Assembly (NCBI RefSeq): GCF_008973665.1
Contig: NZ_WACP01000014.1
Location: 119,284-183,283 of the forward strand
Direction of reading: 5' to 3'
From: Paenibacillus tengchongensis
GTDB taxonomy: Bacteria; Bacillota; Bacilli; Paenibacillales; Paenibacillaceae
DNA length: 64,000 bases
A program made the translations under genes and the position numbers. Shown here piece after piece: positions 18,557 to 26,386 of this stretch. The notes under the pieces are model-generated. The model saw only the letters and a program-made list of their open reading frames with translations, was not told the DNA's origin and made no database searches. How positions within the stretch are numbered: the stretch's first letter is position 1; each line of letters starts with the position of its first letter.

Positions 18557-19585
18557 TTAACGGGTCTGTTCAAGAACGGCGGTAAGAAAGGCGAGCGCCA
18601 AGCCTTGGCCCCAGCCCTGCGCCCATTTCCGGTCGATCTCCAGATAACCCTGAAGGTCGTTCATCACGGCAGTGCCGCCGGAGACATTGAGCACCCGTCC
18701 GTTATCGGCGATATTCGCCAGCAGTCCGTCCAAGGCCCGGCGGATGTATTTCCCGTGCAGCGGGTTCCCCTGCATGACCATTGCCGCGCCGATTCCGGCC
18801 GTGGCCGACACTTCGCCGTAAGCTTCGGGGTAGTCAAGTACGGTACCCCAAAGCCCCTCTTCCTTCTGCAGCTTCTTGACACTTGCCAGCTGCTCACGCA
18901 AAGAGCTGGAAATATGCATGCATGGAGGGTAGAGATAGGCTTCAGGCAATACCTTGCCTACCCTGGACATCGTATAGGCTGCCCAGGCGTTGGCTCTGGC
19001 CCAGTATATTCCGGACATGTGATCCCCCTGGATATGATTATATCCATGGTACCAAAGTCCGCTGTGCTCATCCTGCAGGTAATGGATATGCCAATAGTAT
19101 TGATGCAGCGCGTCATGGATGAGCGCTTTGTCCTCAAGCAGAACTCCCGCACGGAGCATGAAATAACCCGCCATGAACAGCGTATCCGCCCAGGCCTGCT
19201 CCGGAAAATCATTGGTGGGTGAGACCGTATGCTGCAGCACACGGTCGCCGAAGCGCAGGGCTTGGTTGCTTAAGTAATCCAGCTTGCTCAGGATCAGATC
19301 CAGGTACTTCTGTTCCTTGGTCTGTTCATACAGGGTGAGCAGCATATGGCCCATCGCACAGGAGTTCACGGTCCATTGCTCCGGAAGCCCAGCCTCTATA
19401 TACTCTCCGCACCATTCCGCCATCCGGTCCAGATAGCGCTGTTCCCCGGTTACTTCATAAACCCGGCTTACGCCGTAATAGGCGACTCCGCAAGGCCAGT
19501 TCCAGGTCATATCCATGCCCAGAGTATAATCCACAACGCGGTCGATAACGTTCTCCAAGTCAATACCGGTAAGATTCAGCTTCAA
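18557..19585 (-). CDS. Glycoside hydrolase family 105 (unsaturated rhamnogalacturonyl hydrolase, YteR-like)
   Basis: A 342-residue alpha/alpha-barrel enzyme that would remove unsaturated galacturonyl residues from lyase products. Blocks typical of YteR-like proteins: YTLGMDMTWNWPCGVAYYG at the N-terminus, FPEQAWADTLFMAGYFM with the probable catalytic aspartate, GLWYHGYNH, and YWARANAWAAYTM. The TTG start at 19583-19585 lies 9 bases after AAAGGAGG. It is first in an operon with the GH28 gene. No transporter or regulator is adjacent, so uptake of the substrates must be encoded elsewhere. Confidence 0.88.
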   Translation of the reverse strand: MKLNLTGIDLENVIDRVVDYTLGMDMTWNWPCGVAYYGVSRVYEVTGEQRYLDRMAEWCGEYIEAGLPEQWTVNSCAMGHMLLTLYEQTKEQKYLDLILSKLDYLSNQALRFGDRVLQHTVSPTNDFPEQAWADTLFMAGYFMLRAGVLLEDKALIHDALHQYYWHIHYLQDEHSGLWYHGYNHIQGDHMSGIYWARANAWAAYTMSRVGKVLPEAYLYPPCMHISSSLREQLASVKKLQKEEGLWGTVLDYPEAYGEVSATAGIGAAMVMQGNPLHGKYIRRALDGLLANIADNGRVLNVSGGTAVMNDLQGYLEIDRKWAQGWGQGLALAFLTAVLEQTR

Positions 19586-19742
19586 TGTGTACAGCCTCCT
19601 TTACATTAATAGGAATCATATCATCCCGCTCCTGAGGCGGTGAATGGAGAAAAAGACTCGTGGGCTTGTATGTTTCGAGCCTGCGCCCAAAGGCGCCGGA
19701 AAAGTGGAGTGCTGCCTCCCGGTGGTTTATCCTTCGATTCAA

Positions 19743-19778
19743 CAAAAAACAGCGATTCCCCGCCGGGAACCGCTGTTT
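19743..19778 (-). terminator. Intrinsic terminator of the methyltransferase gene
   Basis: On the minus strand AAACAGCG, TTCCC, a GGCG loop, GGGAA and CGCTGTTT pair, followed by a run of T residues. It lies 15 bp after the stop of the 19793-20683 gene. Confidence 0.85.
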
Positions 19779-19792
19779 GATTCAGAAATTAT

Positions 19793-20683
19793 TCACTTAC
19801 CGGCATACATATTCTGGTCCTGCAGCCGGATCAGCACCTTGCCGAACCGGCCGCCCTGCGAGATCTCGACTGGCCCCGCAGCATAGGTCCGCTCCAGATA
19901 ATCGGCAGCGATTTGCCGGGTTTGCTCGTCCGCCGGCAATCCGTATATAGGCAGCAAATGCATGGCTTCCTCCAGCGCAGCCTCACGGGAAACCGTCGCC
20001 GTCTTCATTTCTCTGGTAACGATGGATTCATAAGCATAGCCTTTCAGCAGCAGCAGCTGCTGCAAATAGGCGAATTCCATATGTCCGCTGTCCATCGCCC
20101 GGCCGCTAACCAGCGGCCAGAGCTCGTTGACCAGACTGTGCTCACGCGGGCCGACGGACAAGCTGATATAACAGAACTTCCGCGCACAGCTGAGTACCTT
20201 CTCCACACTCTCCCAACTGTCGATGACCGGACACATGGACACAAAGACAAGATCAAATGCCTGCTCCCAGCCCTCAGCCTTAATATCGATGTCCTCAAAG
20301 GGCCGGGCAACGAGGCTGACGCTCCCGTTTGTAAGCCCTGCTGAATTTTGCTGCAGCAATTCGCCCAAAGGCAGATTGGGCTCTACCGAGGTTACGCTGG
20401 CGCCTCTTTCGGCGAACGGTACACTGAACCCTCCGGACGCGGCACCTATGTCCAGGACGGTCTGGTCCGCAAAAGTGACCCCTTGCCCTTCCAGCCAGTT
20501 CATAATCCGCCTGGCCCGGCTGCGTCCCTCTTCATTCCAGGTCTGCTCGTTGAAGGTTTGGGCCTTATCGTCAAAGGTACGGGCCGGGTCCATGCCTGCT
20601 TGCTTCATCCGGGCCACCGCAGTCAGCGGGTCCCCGCTCCAAACGTTTTTCCATATGTGCTCATCTAGTAATAGCTCCTTCAT
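19793..20683 (-). CDS. Class I SAM-dependent methyltransferase
   Basis: A 296-residue protein with a clear AdoMet-binding motif I, VLDIGAASGGFSVPFA, the following acidic strand end VTSVEPNLPL, and FDLVFVSMCPVIDSW in the position of motif post-III. The last 90 residues are helical and may bind substrate. AAAGGAGG sits 6 bases before the ATG. It has its own terminator and is 68 bp downstream of the Rrf2 gene on the same strand, so the two may share a transcript. The methyl acceptor cannot be inferred. Confidence 0.85.
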   Translation of the reverse strand: MKELLLDEHIWKNVWSGDPLTAVARMKQAGMDPARTFDDKAQTFNEQTWNEEGRSRARRIMNWLEGQGVTFADQTVLDIGAASGGFSVPFAERGASVTSVEPNLPLGELLQQNSAGLTNGSVSLVARPFEDIDIKAEGWEQAFDLVFVSMCPVIDSWESVEKVLSCARKFCYISLSVGPREHSLVNELWPLVSGRAMDSGHMEFAYLQQLLLLKGYAYESIVTREMKTATVSREAALEEAMHLLPIYGLPADEQTRQIAADYLERTYAAGPVEISQGGRFGKVLIRLQDQNMYAGK

Positions 20684-20751
20684 CGTTATCCTCCTTTAAA
20701 GTTAACATAGATACGGAATGTCTTTGATTGTCATAAAAGAAAAACTGTCCT

Positions 20752-21153
20752 TTATTGAACAACCGGCATTTGCTTGGCCAGGTCAGACAGCTTCTGGTTC
20801 CGCAGGTGCTCCTCCATCTTCTGCTCTGCAGAGAGCATAACCTGCTGGATCAGGCACTCCGGACCGTGGTTCATCCCGCATTCGAATAGGGAAGCCGTGC
20901 CTTCAATGGCATGAATAACGTCAAGAAAAGATACTTCTTCCCAGTTCCGCTTGAGACGGTAGCCGCCACTCGCTCCCGAAGTGGATTCAATCATGCCCGC
21001 CTTGACCAGCTTGGTCAGAATCTTGGATAAATACGTCGTGGAAACCTGCTGCCGTTCCGCCAGCTGCTGAACGCCGATCAATTTATTCTGCGGGGAAACC
21101 GCGAGAAAAAGCATCGTGTGCAGGGCATAGTTCGTCGCTTTGGAAAATTTCAT
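20752..21153 (-). CDS. Rrf2-family transcriptional regulator
   Basis: A 133-residue winged-helix regulator: KATNYALHTMLFLA, QQLAERQQVSTTYLSKILTKL (recognition helix), GASGGYRLKR (wing). Only two cysteines, in FECGMNHGPECLIQ, are present, one fewer than the three-Cys Fe-S members such as IscR, so iron-sulfur sensing is uncertain; a thiol-based sensor like YwnA or CymR relatives is possible. AGAGGTGAA precedes the ATG. Immediately upstream lies a decayed MFS transporter, perhaps its former target; the methyltransferase gene is downstream. Confidence 0.9.
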   Translation of the reverse strand: MKFSKATNYALHTMLFLAVSPQNKLIGVQQLAERQQVSTTYLSKILTKLVKAGMIESTSGASGGYRLKRNWEEVSFLDVIHAIEGTASLFECGMNHGPECLIQQVMLSAEQKMEEHLRNQKLSDLAKQMPVVQ

Positions 21154-21181
21154 CGCCTGCTGTTCACCTCTATTGTAGACT

Positions 21182-21894
21182 TTATTTGTCTATAATAGCT
21201 TTAATAGGCCGTGAAGTCAATGTGCCACCCTCTCTAAGGGGGATAAAGAAGGTCAGGATGAACCCTATAACCGCAAGGCCTGCCAGAGTTAAAAATGCGG
21301 TATTGATCCCTTTACGCATACCGGCAGTAATGGATAGACCGCTATAGTCCACATTTATGGTCACCAAAGTGACGAGGAGTGCACCCAATGCAGTACACTG
21401 CTTCCCTGCTCACCCAAAATGCTGAAGCAGTATAACAGGCAACCGAAGCCCAGGCCCGAATAGGTAATAGAGCGCCTGTCCAGAACTGCCGGCCGGGTCT
21501 CCCCTACGTTCACGAGGAAGAAATAACCGGCGGCCAAATTGGCGAGCGCTACGGGTGCAACCGCATAGAACAAGAGCCGCCAGGAATGCCCTTGAATCAC
21601 GAAGCCGGCAATGGTTGGTCCGAGCGCCGGAGCAAGACCGACGACAAGGCTGGCCAGACCCATTGCAGCACCCAGCTTCTCCTTCGGAAACACCTGAATA
21701 ATCGTGTTTAAGAACAACGGCACCAGCAGACCCGTGCCGATCCCCTGCAGGATCCGCCCACAGAGTATCCATTCGAAGCCGTAGGAGAATCCGACCAGCA
21801 CGGTGCCGCCCGTAAATGCGCCTACAGAGGCAAAGAATAACCCCCGGGTCGGATATTTCCCGATCAGAAATCCCCTATAAAAGAAGCAGATCAT
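21182..21894 (-). pseudogene. Decayed DHA2-type MFS drug transporter
   Basis: Two overlapping frames together spell pieces of a 14-helix DHA2 transporter. The upstream frame (21361-21894) holds helices about 3-6, including FASVGAFTGGTVLVG, GRILQGIGTGLLVPLF, EKLGAAMGLASLVVG and LAPALGPTIAGF. It shifts out of frame after SILGEQGSS. The second frame (21182-21388) holds only the last helix region, GINTAFLTLAGLAVIGFIL. Helices 1-2 and about 7-13 are missing, so there is a large internal deletion with a frameshift. Its position beside the Rrf2 gene suggests a former regulator-transporter pair. Confidence 0.85.
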
Positions 21895-21910
21895 ATCTAT
21901 TTCTCTCTAT

Positions 21911-21946
21911 AAAAAAGACTCACGGCGCTCAGCCGCAAGTCTTCTT
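21911..21946 (-). terminator. Intrinsic terminator of the DUF6254 gene
   Basis: On the minus strand AAGACTTGCGGC and GCCGTGAGTCTT form a 12-bp stem with two wobble pairs and a five-base loop, ending in TTTTTT. It lies 16 bp after the small gene's stop. Confidence 0.85.
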
Positions 21947-21961
21947 GTCATTTGTAGTATG

Positions 21962-22075
21962 CTACTCTCCGCTTTCGGCGGATAATTCCTTGAGCGATTT
22001 GATTTTACCATGGGGATGCTGCTCTTGCTTCCGTGACTTCCAGGCCGCTTCTTTCCTTCTCTTCTGGTGAGCCAT
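21962..22075 (-). CDS. DUF6254-type small protein, 37 aa
   Basis: An overlooked 37-codon gene. It starts MAHQKRRKEAAWKSRKQEQ and continues HPHGKIKSLKELSAESGE, matching the short basic DUF6254 proteins of Bacillaceae (pattern KxRKQxQxPHGKxKSxxEL, from memory). A strong GAGGAGGT lies upstream of the ATG at 22075, and a terminator follows. No function is known to me. The basic N-terminus and the setting next to a spore-protein gene are compatible with a nucleic-acid-binding or sporulation role, which is speculation. Confidence 0.82.
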   Translation of the reverse strand: MAHQKRRKEAAWKSRKQEQHPHGKIKSLKELSAESGE

Positions 22076-22191
22076 ACAAGATAACCTCCTCAGGAAATTG
22101 AGTTGTATACTACTTTCTTATAGTGTCATAACCGGGTGGAGTTCATGCATCAAATTCCGTTATACTGTTCTGTTGGGAGGAGGAGGCTAAA

Positions 22192-22242
22192 ATGAATCAT
22201 TCTCTTAATTACTTTCCTAAAGAAAAAAGCACCCGTCAATGA
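22192..22242 (+). other. 16-codon ORF with strong ribosome binding site
   Basis: GGGAGGAGGAGG lies just before an ATG at 22192, and TATACT at 22161-22166 could be a -10 box. The ORF (MNHSLNYFPKEKSTRQ) ends at TGA 22240-22242, inside the hairpin that terminates the spore-protein gene on the other strand. It may be a remnant or a short regulatory ORF; no homologue is recognised. Confidence 0.3.
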
Positions 22243-22250
22243 CGGGTGCT
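22223..22250 (-). terminator. Intrinsic terminator of the SASP gene
   Basis: AGCACCCGTC (22228-22237) and GACGGGTGCT (22241-22250) form a perfect 10-bp stem with a three-base loop. On the minus strand it is followed by six T residues. Confidence 0.9.
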
Positions 22251-22264
22251 CATACGCATCTGAG

Positions 22265-22546
22265 TCAGTCTTTATTGTCCGCAAGCCGCTCCTGGGCCAG
22301 GCGGATCATTTCCCGCACCATGGCGCCGCCGATTCTACCGCCCACCTGGCCGGCGGATTCCGTATCCAGGCTGCCGTTGTAGCCGCGTTCCAGAGGTACA
22401 CCCAGCTCCCTGGCGACTTCATATTTGACATCGTCGGGGCGCTCAGGGTCCACGGCATACCCTTCATTCTGCATGACGGATGCCTTGAAGCTCTGCATGC
22501 CCTGCTCTGCACCGGGAACCGCATACCTGCGTCTTCTTCTGGACAT
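22265..22546 (-). CDS. Alpha/beta-type small acid-soluble spore protein
   Basis: A 93-residue protein. The DNA-binding blocks of the family are present: DVKYEVARELGVPL (region cut by the spore protease GPR in relatives) and ESAGQVGGRIGGAMVREMI. Such proteins coat DNA in the dormant spore. The N-terminus is unusually basic (MSRRRRRYAVPGAEQG). The ATG at 22546 has GGAG 4 bases and AAGGA 10 bases upstream; the ATG four codons earlier overlaps the site. It ends at a strong terminator. This gene, with tlp at 47377, marks the organism as spore-forming. Confidence 0.93.
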   Translation of the reverse strand: MSRRRRRYAVPGAEQGMQSFKASVMQNEGYAVDPERPDDVKYEVARELGVPLERGYNGSLDTESAGQVGGRIGGAMVREMIRLAQERLADNKD

Positions 22547-22658
22547 TCCGCTCCACATCCTTCTGTTTTTCTTTAAGATGTGCAGCTGCGGCGGTTATTA
22601 TCCACGAATGATCGTCACCGGCCTGCTTCGCCCTGCCGAAGGCCTATTGCCTCCGGTA

Positions 22659-23402
22659 TTATTTGGACAAGTATCCGCCATCTACAAAGAGGGTAGTGCC
22701 TGTAACAAAATCATTCTCCGCCAGGAACACGACGGCGTGAGCGATTTCTTCCGGTTGTCCGAGCCGGCCGAGTGGATGCTTGGCAACCAGACCGTCATAG
22801 AATTCACCCAAGGCTTCTTTGTTGACCATGCCGCTTTCGATGAAGCCGGGTGCTACCGCATTGACGCGGATGTTACGGTCCGCATACTCCAGCGCCAGCG
22901 ATTTGGTAATCTGGTTTACAGCGCCCTTACTTGCCGCATACGGCATCGAGGTGGGTTCGCCGACCGAGCCGAGAATCGAGGAGGTGCTGATGACTGAGCC
23001 GCCGCCGGTTTTCAGCATTTCGCGGATCGCATATTTCGCACCGAAAAATACTCCGTCCTGATTAATCGCAATTACGCGCTTATATTCCTCGGCCGTCAAC
23101 TCATGCGATGGCTTCTGTACGCCTACTCCCGCATTGTTGAAGATTACGTCCAATTTGCCAAACGTCTTCACCGTTTGTGCCACCAGATCTTCCACCTGCT
23201 GCTCTTCGGCTACATTCACTTTAATGAACACGACATCCTTATAAGTCTGCTTCAGTTCCTGTTCCACAGCCTTGCCGTGTTCCTCGTTGTAATCGGCAAT
23301 TACCACTTTAGCGCCCTTGTCCAGAAACGCCTTAACTGTCGCCAAACCGATACCCGATGCGCCGCCGGTAATAATTGCAACCTTGTCCTGAAGTGTAGTC
23401 AT
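22659..23402 (-). CDS. SDR-family NAD(P)-dependent oxidoreductase
   Basis: A 247-residue classical short-chain dehydrogenase: cofactor motif TGGASGIGLA, acidic VIADYNEEHG after strand 2 (suggesting NAD preference), FNNAGVG, the catalytic serine in ISTSSILGSVG, and YAASKGAVNQ as YxxxK. The C-terminus FVTGTTLFVDGGYLSK is standard. The ATG at 23402 follows TTGGAGG by about 9 bases. It stands alone; the AT-rich region upstream (to about 23520) contains repeated TTAACTATAT elements that could bind a regulator. Substrate unknown. Confidence 0.92.
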   Translation of the reverse strand: MTTLQDKVAIITGGASGIGLATVKAFLDKGAKVVIADYNEEHGKAVEQELKQTYKDVVFIKVNVAEEQQVEDLVAQTVKTFGKLDVIFNNAGVGVQKPSHELTAEEYKRVIAINQDGVFFGAKYAIREMLKTGGGSVISTSSILGSVGEPTSMPYAASKGAVNQITKSLALEYADRNIRVNAVAPGFIESGMVNKEALGEFYDGLVAKHPLGRLGQPEEIAHAVVFLAENDFVTGTTLFVDGGYLSK

Positions 23403-23858
23403 GATGTTTGCCTCCAATATAATTGTAATAAAAACTCTGCTTTCTTTTAGTACGTAGAGATCGTTAAGTGATTAACTATATTACTTATATTAAACCTTTA
23501 ACTATATAAAGTCAATAAGCTTATCTAAAGTAAGTTAGTGAAAAACGTAACAAGCAGCGTGAGGTTCTTATAAATCCGTTTCTGGAAGCGTGCTGGTCAT
23601 TTGCCGTCTACAGAAACAAGGAAGGACACCAAAGCCAGCGTCCTTCCTGTGTAACAAATAATATTCCTGTTATCCGGCCTTATGATCCAAAGGAATAATT
23701 GACAATAAAATAGCTACCCGTACGAGATCCGCGCGCTCGCCAACCCGGCACCTGAAGCCGTCCGGCTCAGGCGCCGGTATTCTTAGCTGCCGGCAAAAGA
23801 AAAGGGCTATCTCCGTCAGCCAAGCATGGCACTCGGGAAATAGCCCGTTTTACTTTTT
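23403..23858. other. Intergenic region, 456 bp
   Basis: The first 120 bp are AT-rich and carry the SDR promoter, with two TTAACTATA elements and a GTTAAGTGATTAAC palindrome. AGGAAGGAC (23619-23627) pairs with GTCCTTCCT (23640-23648), a hairpin without a long T-run. The rest, to the terminator at 23804, shows nothing coding. Confidence 0.5.
23804..23850. terminator. Terminator of the decayed aldo/keto reductase gene
   Basis: GGGCTAT and ATAGCCC flank a longer imperfect stem. T-rich tracts follow on both strands (GTTTTAC then seven T on plus; TTTTCTTTT on minus). It has survived downstream of the pseudogene. Confidence 0.6.
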
Positions 23859-24217
23859 TTATGAATGAATCTTCACACTGCCGATTTGCTTGACAATTTC
23901 GGGATCTACAAATCCAGATAGTCCAGCTGCAATTTGCGGAGCGAATCGGCGAAAGCCTGCTTCGTGCGCTCATATCCCGCATTCTGCACCCACAGCTTGG
24001 TGGTTACGAAGATCTCTTCCCGGGGAATACCGCTCCGGATGATCGCCCGCCCTACCGCTTCTTCATTCATATAAGCCGCTGCGGTATCAATCAGCCGGTA
24101 TCCGGCCGCCAGTGCGTCGTATACACTTTGCTCACATTCCGCCTCATCCCTGATTTGGTATACACCGAAGCCGAGAATCGGCATTTCTACACCGTTGTTT
24201 AAAGTCACTTTCTGAAT
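23859..24217 (-). pseudogene. Aldo/keto reductase with large internal deletion
   Basis: The first 100 codons encode a normal aldo/keto reductase N-terminus (NNGVEMPILGFGVYQI, DTAAAYMNEEAVGRAI, VTTKLWVQNAGY, LQLDYLDL) and then hit TAG. In another frame the sequence continues directly as DPEIVKQIGSVKIHS and stops at 23859, matching the C-terminal end of the paralogue at 36711-37562. About 165 central codons have been lost at that junction. The family start codon (ATG CAG AAA) reads ATT CAG AAA at 24215-24217 behind a good AGAGGAT site, so the start also appears damaged; a GTG three codons later is possible. Confidence 0.85.
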
Positions 24218-24251
24218 AACAGTATCCTCTTATCTATAGTATTGTTTACGC

Positions 24252-25232
24252 TTATTGCGGACCCACGACCGGGTGCGGAACATACGGCTCTTCCAGGAAG
24301 GAGATTTCTTCTGGGGTAAGCTTTACCGACAACGCGGCGATGCCGTCCTCCAGATGCTTCATTTTGGTCACGCCGATGATCGGGGAGGTGACCGGAGACT
24401 GGTGCAGCAGCCAGGCCAGGGCAATTTGCGCACGCGGAACCCCGTGTTGCTCTGCAACAGAAGCTACCCGCTCCGCGATGAGCCGGTCGGCGTCCTGCAT
24501 GGCATCGTACTTATTGCGCTGCACCTGGTCGGTTTCGGAACGGAGCGTCGATTCCGTCCAGTCTCTGGTCAGCCTTCCGGAGGCCAGCGGGCTGTACGGG
24601 ATGACGCCGATCTTCTCTTCCCGGCACAGCGGCAGCATCTCCCGTTCTTCCTCGCGGTACATCAGGTTGTAATGGTTCTGCATGGAGACGAACCGGGTCC
24701 AGCCGTGCTTCTCGGCGACATGATTGGCCTTCAGGAACTGCCAGGCGTACATGGCGGATGCGCCGATATACCGGACCTTACCCGCTTTTACAACATCATG
24801 GAGCGCCTCCATCGTCTCCTCAATCGGCGTGTTATAATCCCAGCGGTGAATCTGGTAGAGATCCACATAATCGGTTCCCAGCCGTTTGAGGCTTTTGTCG
24901 ACCTCGCTCATGATCGCTTTCCGGGACAGTCCTGCCCCATTCGGCCCTTCATGCATCCGGAAGTATACCTTGGTGGCAATCACCACTTCATCCCGGTTTG
25001 CATATTCCTTGAGCGCTCTGCCGACAATCTCCTCGCTTGTCCCGTCTGCATACACATTGGCCGTATCGAAGAAATTAATGCCGGACTCCAGGGCCTGCCG
25101 GATAATCGGCCGGCTCTGCTCTTCATTCAGCAGCCACGGATGAACCCAGCGCTCCTTGTCCCCGAAGCTCATACAGCCCATACACAGCCGGGATACTTCC
25201 ATTCCCGTATTGCCAAGCCTTACATAATCCAT
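24252..25232 (-). CDS. Aldo/keto reductase (YakC/IolS-like)
   Basis: A 326-residue full-length aldo/keto reductase, probably NADPH-dependent. The catalytic tetrad is seen in NFFDTANVYADG (Asp, Tyr), VVIATKVYF (Lys) and DLYQIHRWD (His). The C-terminal cofactor-binding run SPIIGVTKMKHLED is present. AAAGGAGC lies upstream of the ATG. It is 52 bp downstream of the MerR gene on the same strand, a pairing seen with AdhR-type regulators and aldehyde-detoxifying reductases; that regulation is inferred. Confidence 0.92.
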   Translation of the reverse strand: MDYVRLGNTGMEVSRLCMGCMSFGDKERWVHPWLLNEEQSRPIIRQALESGINFFDTANVYADGTSEEIVGRALKEYANRDEVVIATKVYFRMHEGPNGAGLSRKAIMSEVDKSLKRLGTDYVDLYQIHRWDYNTPIEETMEALHDVVKAGKVRYIGASAMYAWQFLKANHVAEKHGWTRFVSMQNHYNLMYREEEREMLPLCREEKIGVIPYSPLASGRLTRDWTESTLRSETDQVQRNKYDAMQDADRLIAERVASVAEQHGVPRAQIALAWLLHQSPVTSPIIGVTKMKHLEDGIAALSVKLTPEEISFLEEPYVPHPVVGPQ

Positions 25233-25284
25233 GCTACACAGCTCCTTTGGCTTGAATTAAGATTCATAGCGGTTGCGCAACGAG

Positions 25285-25674
25285 TTATTCAGGCTGTTGC
25301 TTAAGCGTTTTTTCTTTCAGCAGAATAGTCTGCTCATACCGCTCAATCTTATCGTCGAGCCGCAGCAGCGTGCTTGTCAGCTCTTCGATCTTCTCCGCGA
25401 GCCGGCCGCGCTGTTCGACCAGCAGCCCTTTGCGCGTTTCCAGCGTGTTATCGCCCTGCCGGGACAATGTGACATACTCGATCAGCATCTCTACAGGAAG
25501 TCCTGCACCTTGACGCATGCATTTGATGAAATCGACCCATTTGCAGTCCTCTTCCGTATAGGACCTTATACCGCTTTTGTTGCGGTGAACCGGCGGGATC
25601 AGGCCGATGCGTTCATAGTAGCGGAGCGTATCCTGCGAGAGATTGAATTTTTCGCTGACTTCGGCAATCGACAT
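25285..25674 (-). CDS. MerR-family transcriptional regulator
   Basis: A 129-residue MerR protein: DNA-binding domain (IAEVSEKFNLSQDTLRYYER, SGIRSYTEEDCKWVDF) followed by the long dimerisation coiled coil from residue 80. It has no metal-binding cysteine loop, so it belongs with the aldehyde/electrophile-responsive group rather than the metal sensors. AGAGGT is 6 bases before the ATG at 25674; a GTG five codons earlier is less well placed. It probably controls the aldo/keto reductase gene that follows. Confidence 0.88.
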   Translation of the reverse strand: MSIAEVSEKFNLSQDTLRYYERIGLIPPVHRNKSGIRSYTEEDCKWVDFIKCMRQGAGLPVEMLIEYVTLSRQGDNTLETRKGLLVEQRGRLAEKIEELTSTLLRLDDKIERYEQTILLKEKTLKQQPE

Positions 25675-25844
25675 GGACAACCTCTTCACCTTCTTTCTTC
25701 GTTCTTGCCTGCAAGAAAAGCTTACTACCTGAAGTTAACTCCAGGTCAAGGTTTTTTTCAAGAATAGTGTCGGCTAACGTCGGGCCCTTCAAACCGGGTG
25801 ACAGAACGCAAAAAATGCTGGCGGAAATGAGACTCTGACCAAAC

Positions 25845-25880
25845 AGAAAGGCAACCGACTCTGGAGTCCGTTGCCTTTCT
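25845..25880 (-). terminator. Intrinsic terminator of the MaoC-like gene
   Basis: AGAAAGGCAACCGACT and AGTCCGTTGCCTTTCT form a long stem with one mismatch and a CTGG loop, directly after the stop at 25887. Confidence 0.8.
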
Positions 25881-25886
25881 TCGCAG

Positions 25887-26312
25887 CTATAGTTTGACCA
25901 GTACGGTCAATTCACCCTCAAACACCTTATCTTGCCTTTCGTTATACGTCCGCAGGAAGACCGTTACGAGTCCCGTCTCATTCGCTTTTTCCCGGAGATT
26001 AGTAACCTCTACGACCGTGTGCAGTTCATCCCCCGGATAGACCGGCTTGATGAAACGGATATGATCCATGGCAGTTCCCGCTATGATATCGTCGCCGTAG
26101 ACCCCTGTCTCCACCCACAGCTTGAAGGAAAGCGCCATCGTCTGAATGCCTGAAGCGATAATACCTTTGAATCTGCCCTGGGCAGCTTTCGTTTCGTCCA
26201 CGTGCATGTACTGGGGATCGAATTCGGCGGCGAACGAGGTTATATCCTCTTGGGTCAGCCGTATGGATTTGGTCGTGAAGGTTTGACCGGTATAAAATTC
26301 ATGAAACCGCAT
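25887..26312 (-). CDS. MaoC-like hotdog-fold dehydratase
   Basis: A 141-residue single-domain hotdog protein. The hydratase-2 signature is FAAEFDPQYMHVDET, with catalytic aspartate and histidine five residues apart, and the glycine-rich helix FKGIIASGIQTMALS follows. Such proteins hydrate enoyl-CoA or related thioesters. It is monocistronic, with a strong terminator after it. Nothing nearby defines its acyl substrate. Confidence 0.88.
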   Translation of the reverse strand: MRFHEFYTGQTFTTKSIRLTQEDITSFAAEFDPQYMHVDETKAAQGRFKGIIASGIQTMALSFKLWVETGVYGDDIIAGTAMDHIRFIKPVYPGDELHTVVEVTNLREKANETGLVTVFLRTYNERQDKVFEGELTVLVKL

Positions 26313-26386
26313 GGATACACCCCTCTATCTATTAGTAGCTAATAGAGTATATCACATCCGCTATAATCGCCGGATACATCACCTCT

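Noticed and set aside
23619..23648. Hairpin AGGAAGGAC/GTCCTTCCT as a terminator or small RNA
   Set aside because: No T-run on either strand directly after it and no gene ends nearby; kept only in the intergenic description.
24255..25304. 349-codon plus-strand open frame
   Set aside because: Antisense to a full-length aldo/keto reductase with complete catalytic motifs; no ribosome binding site and no recognisable domain.
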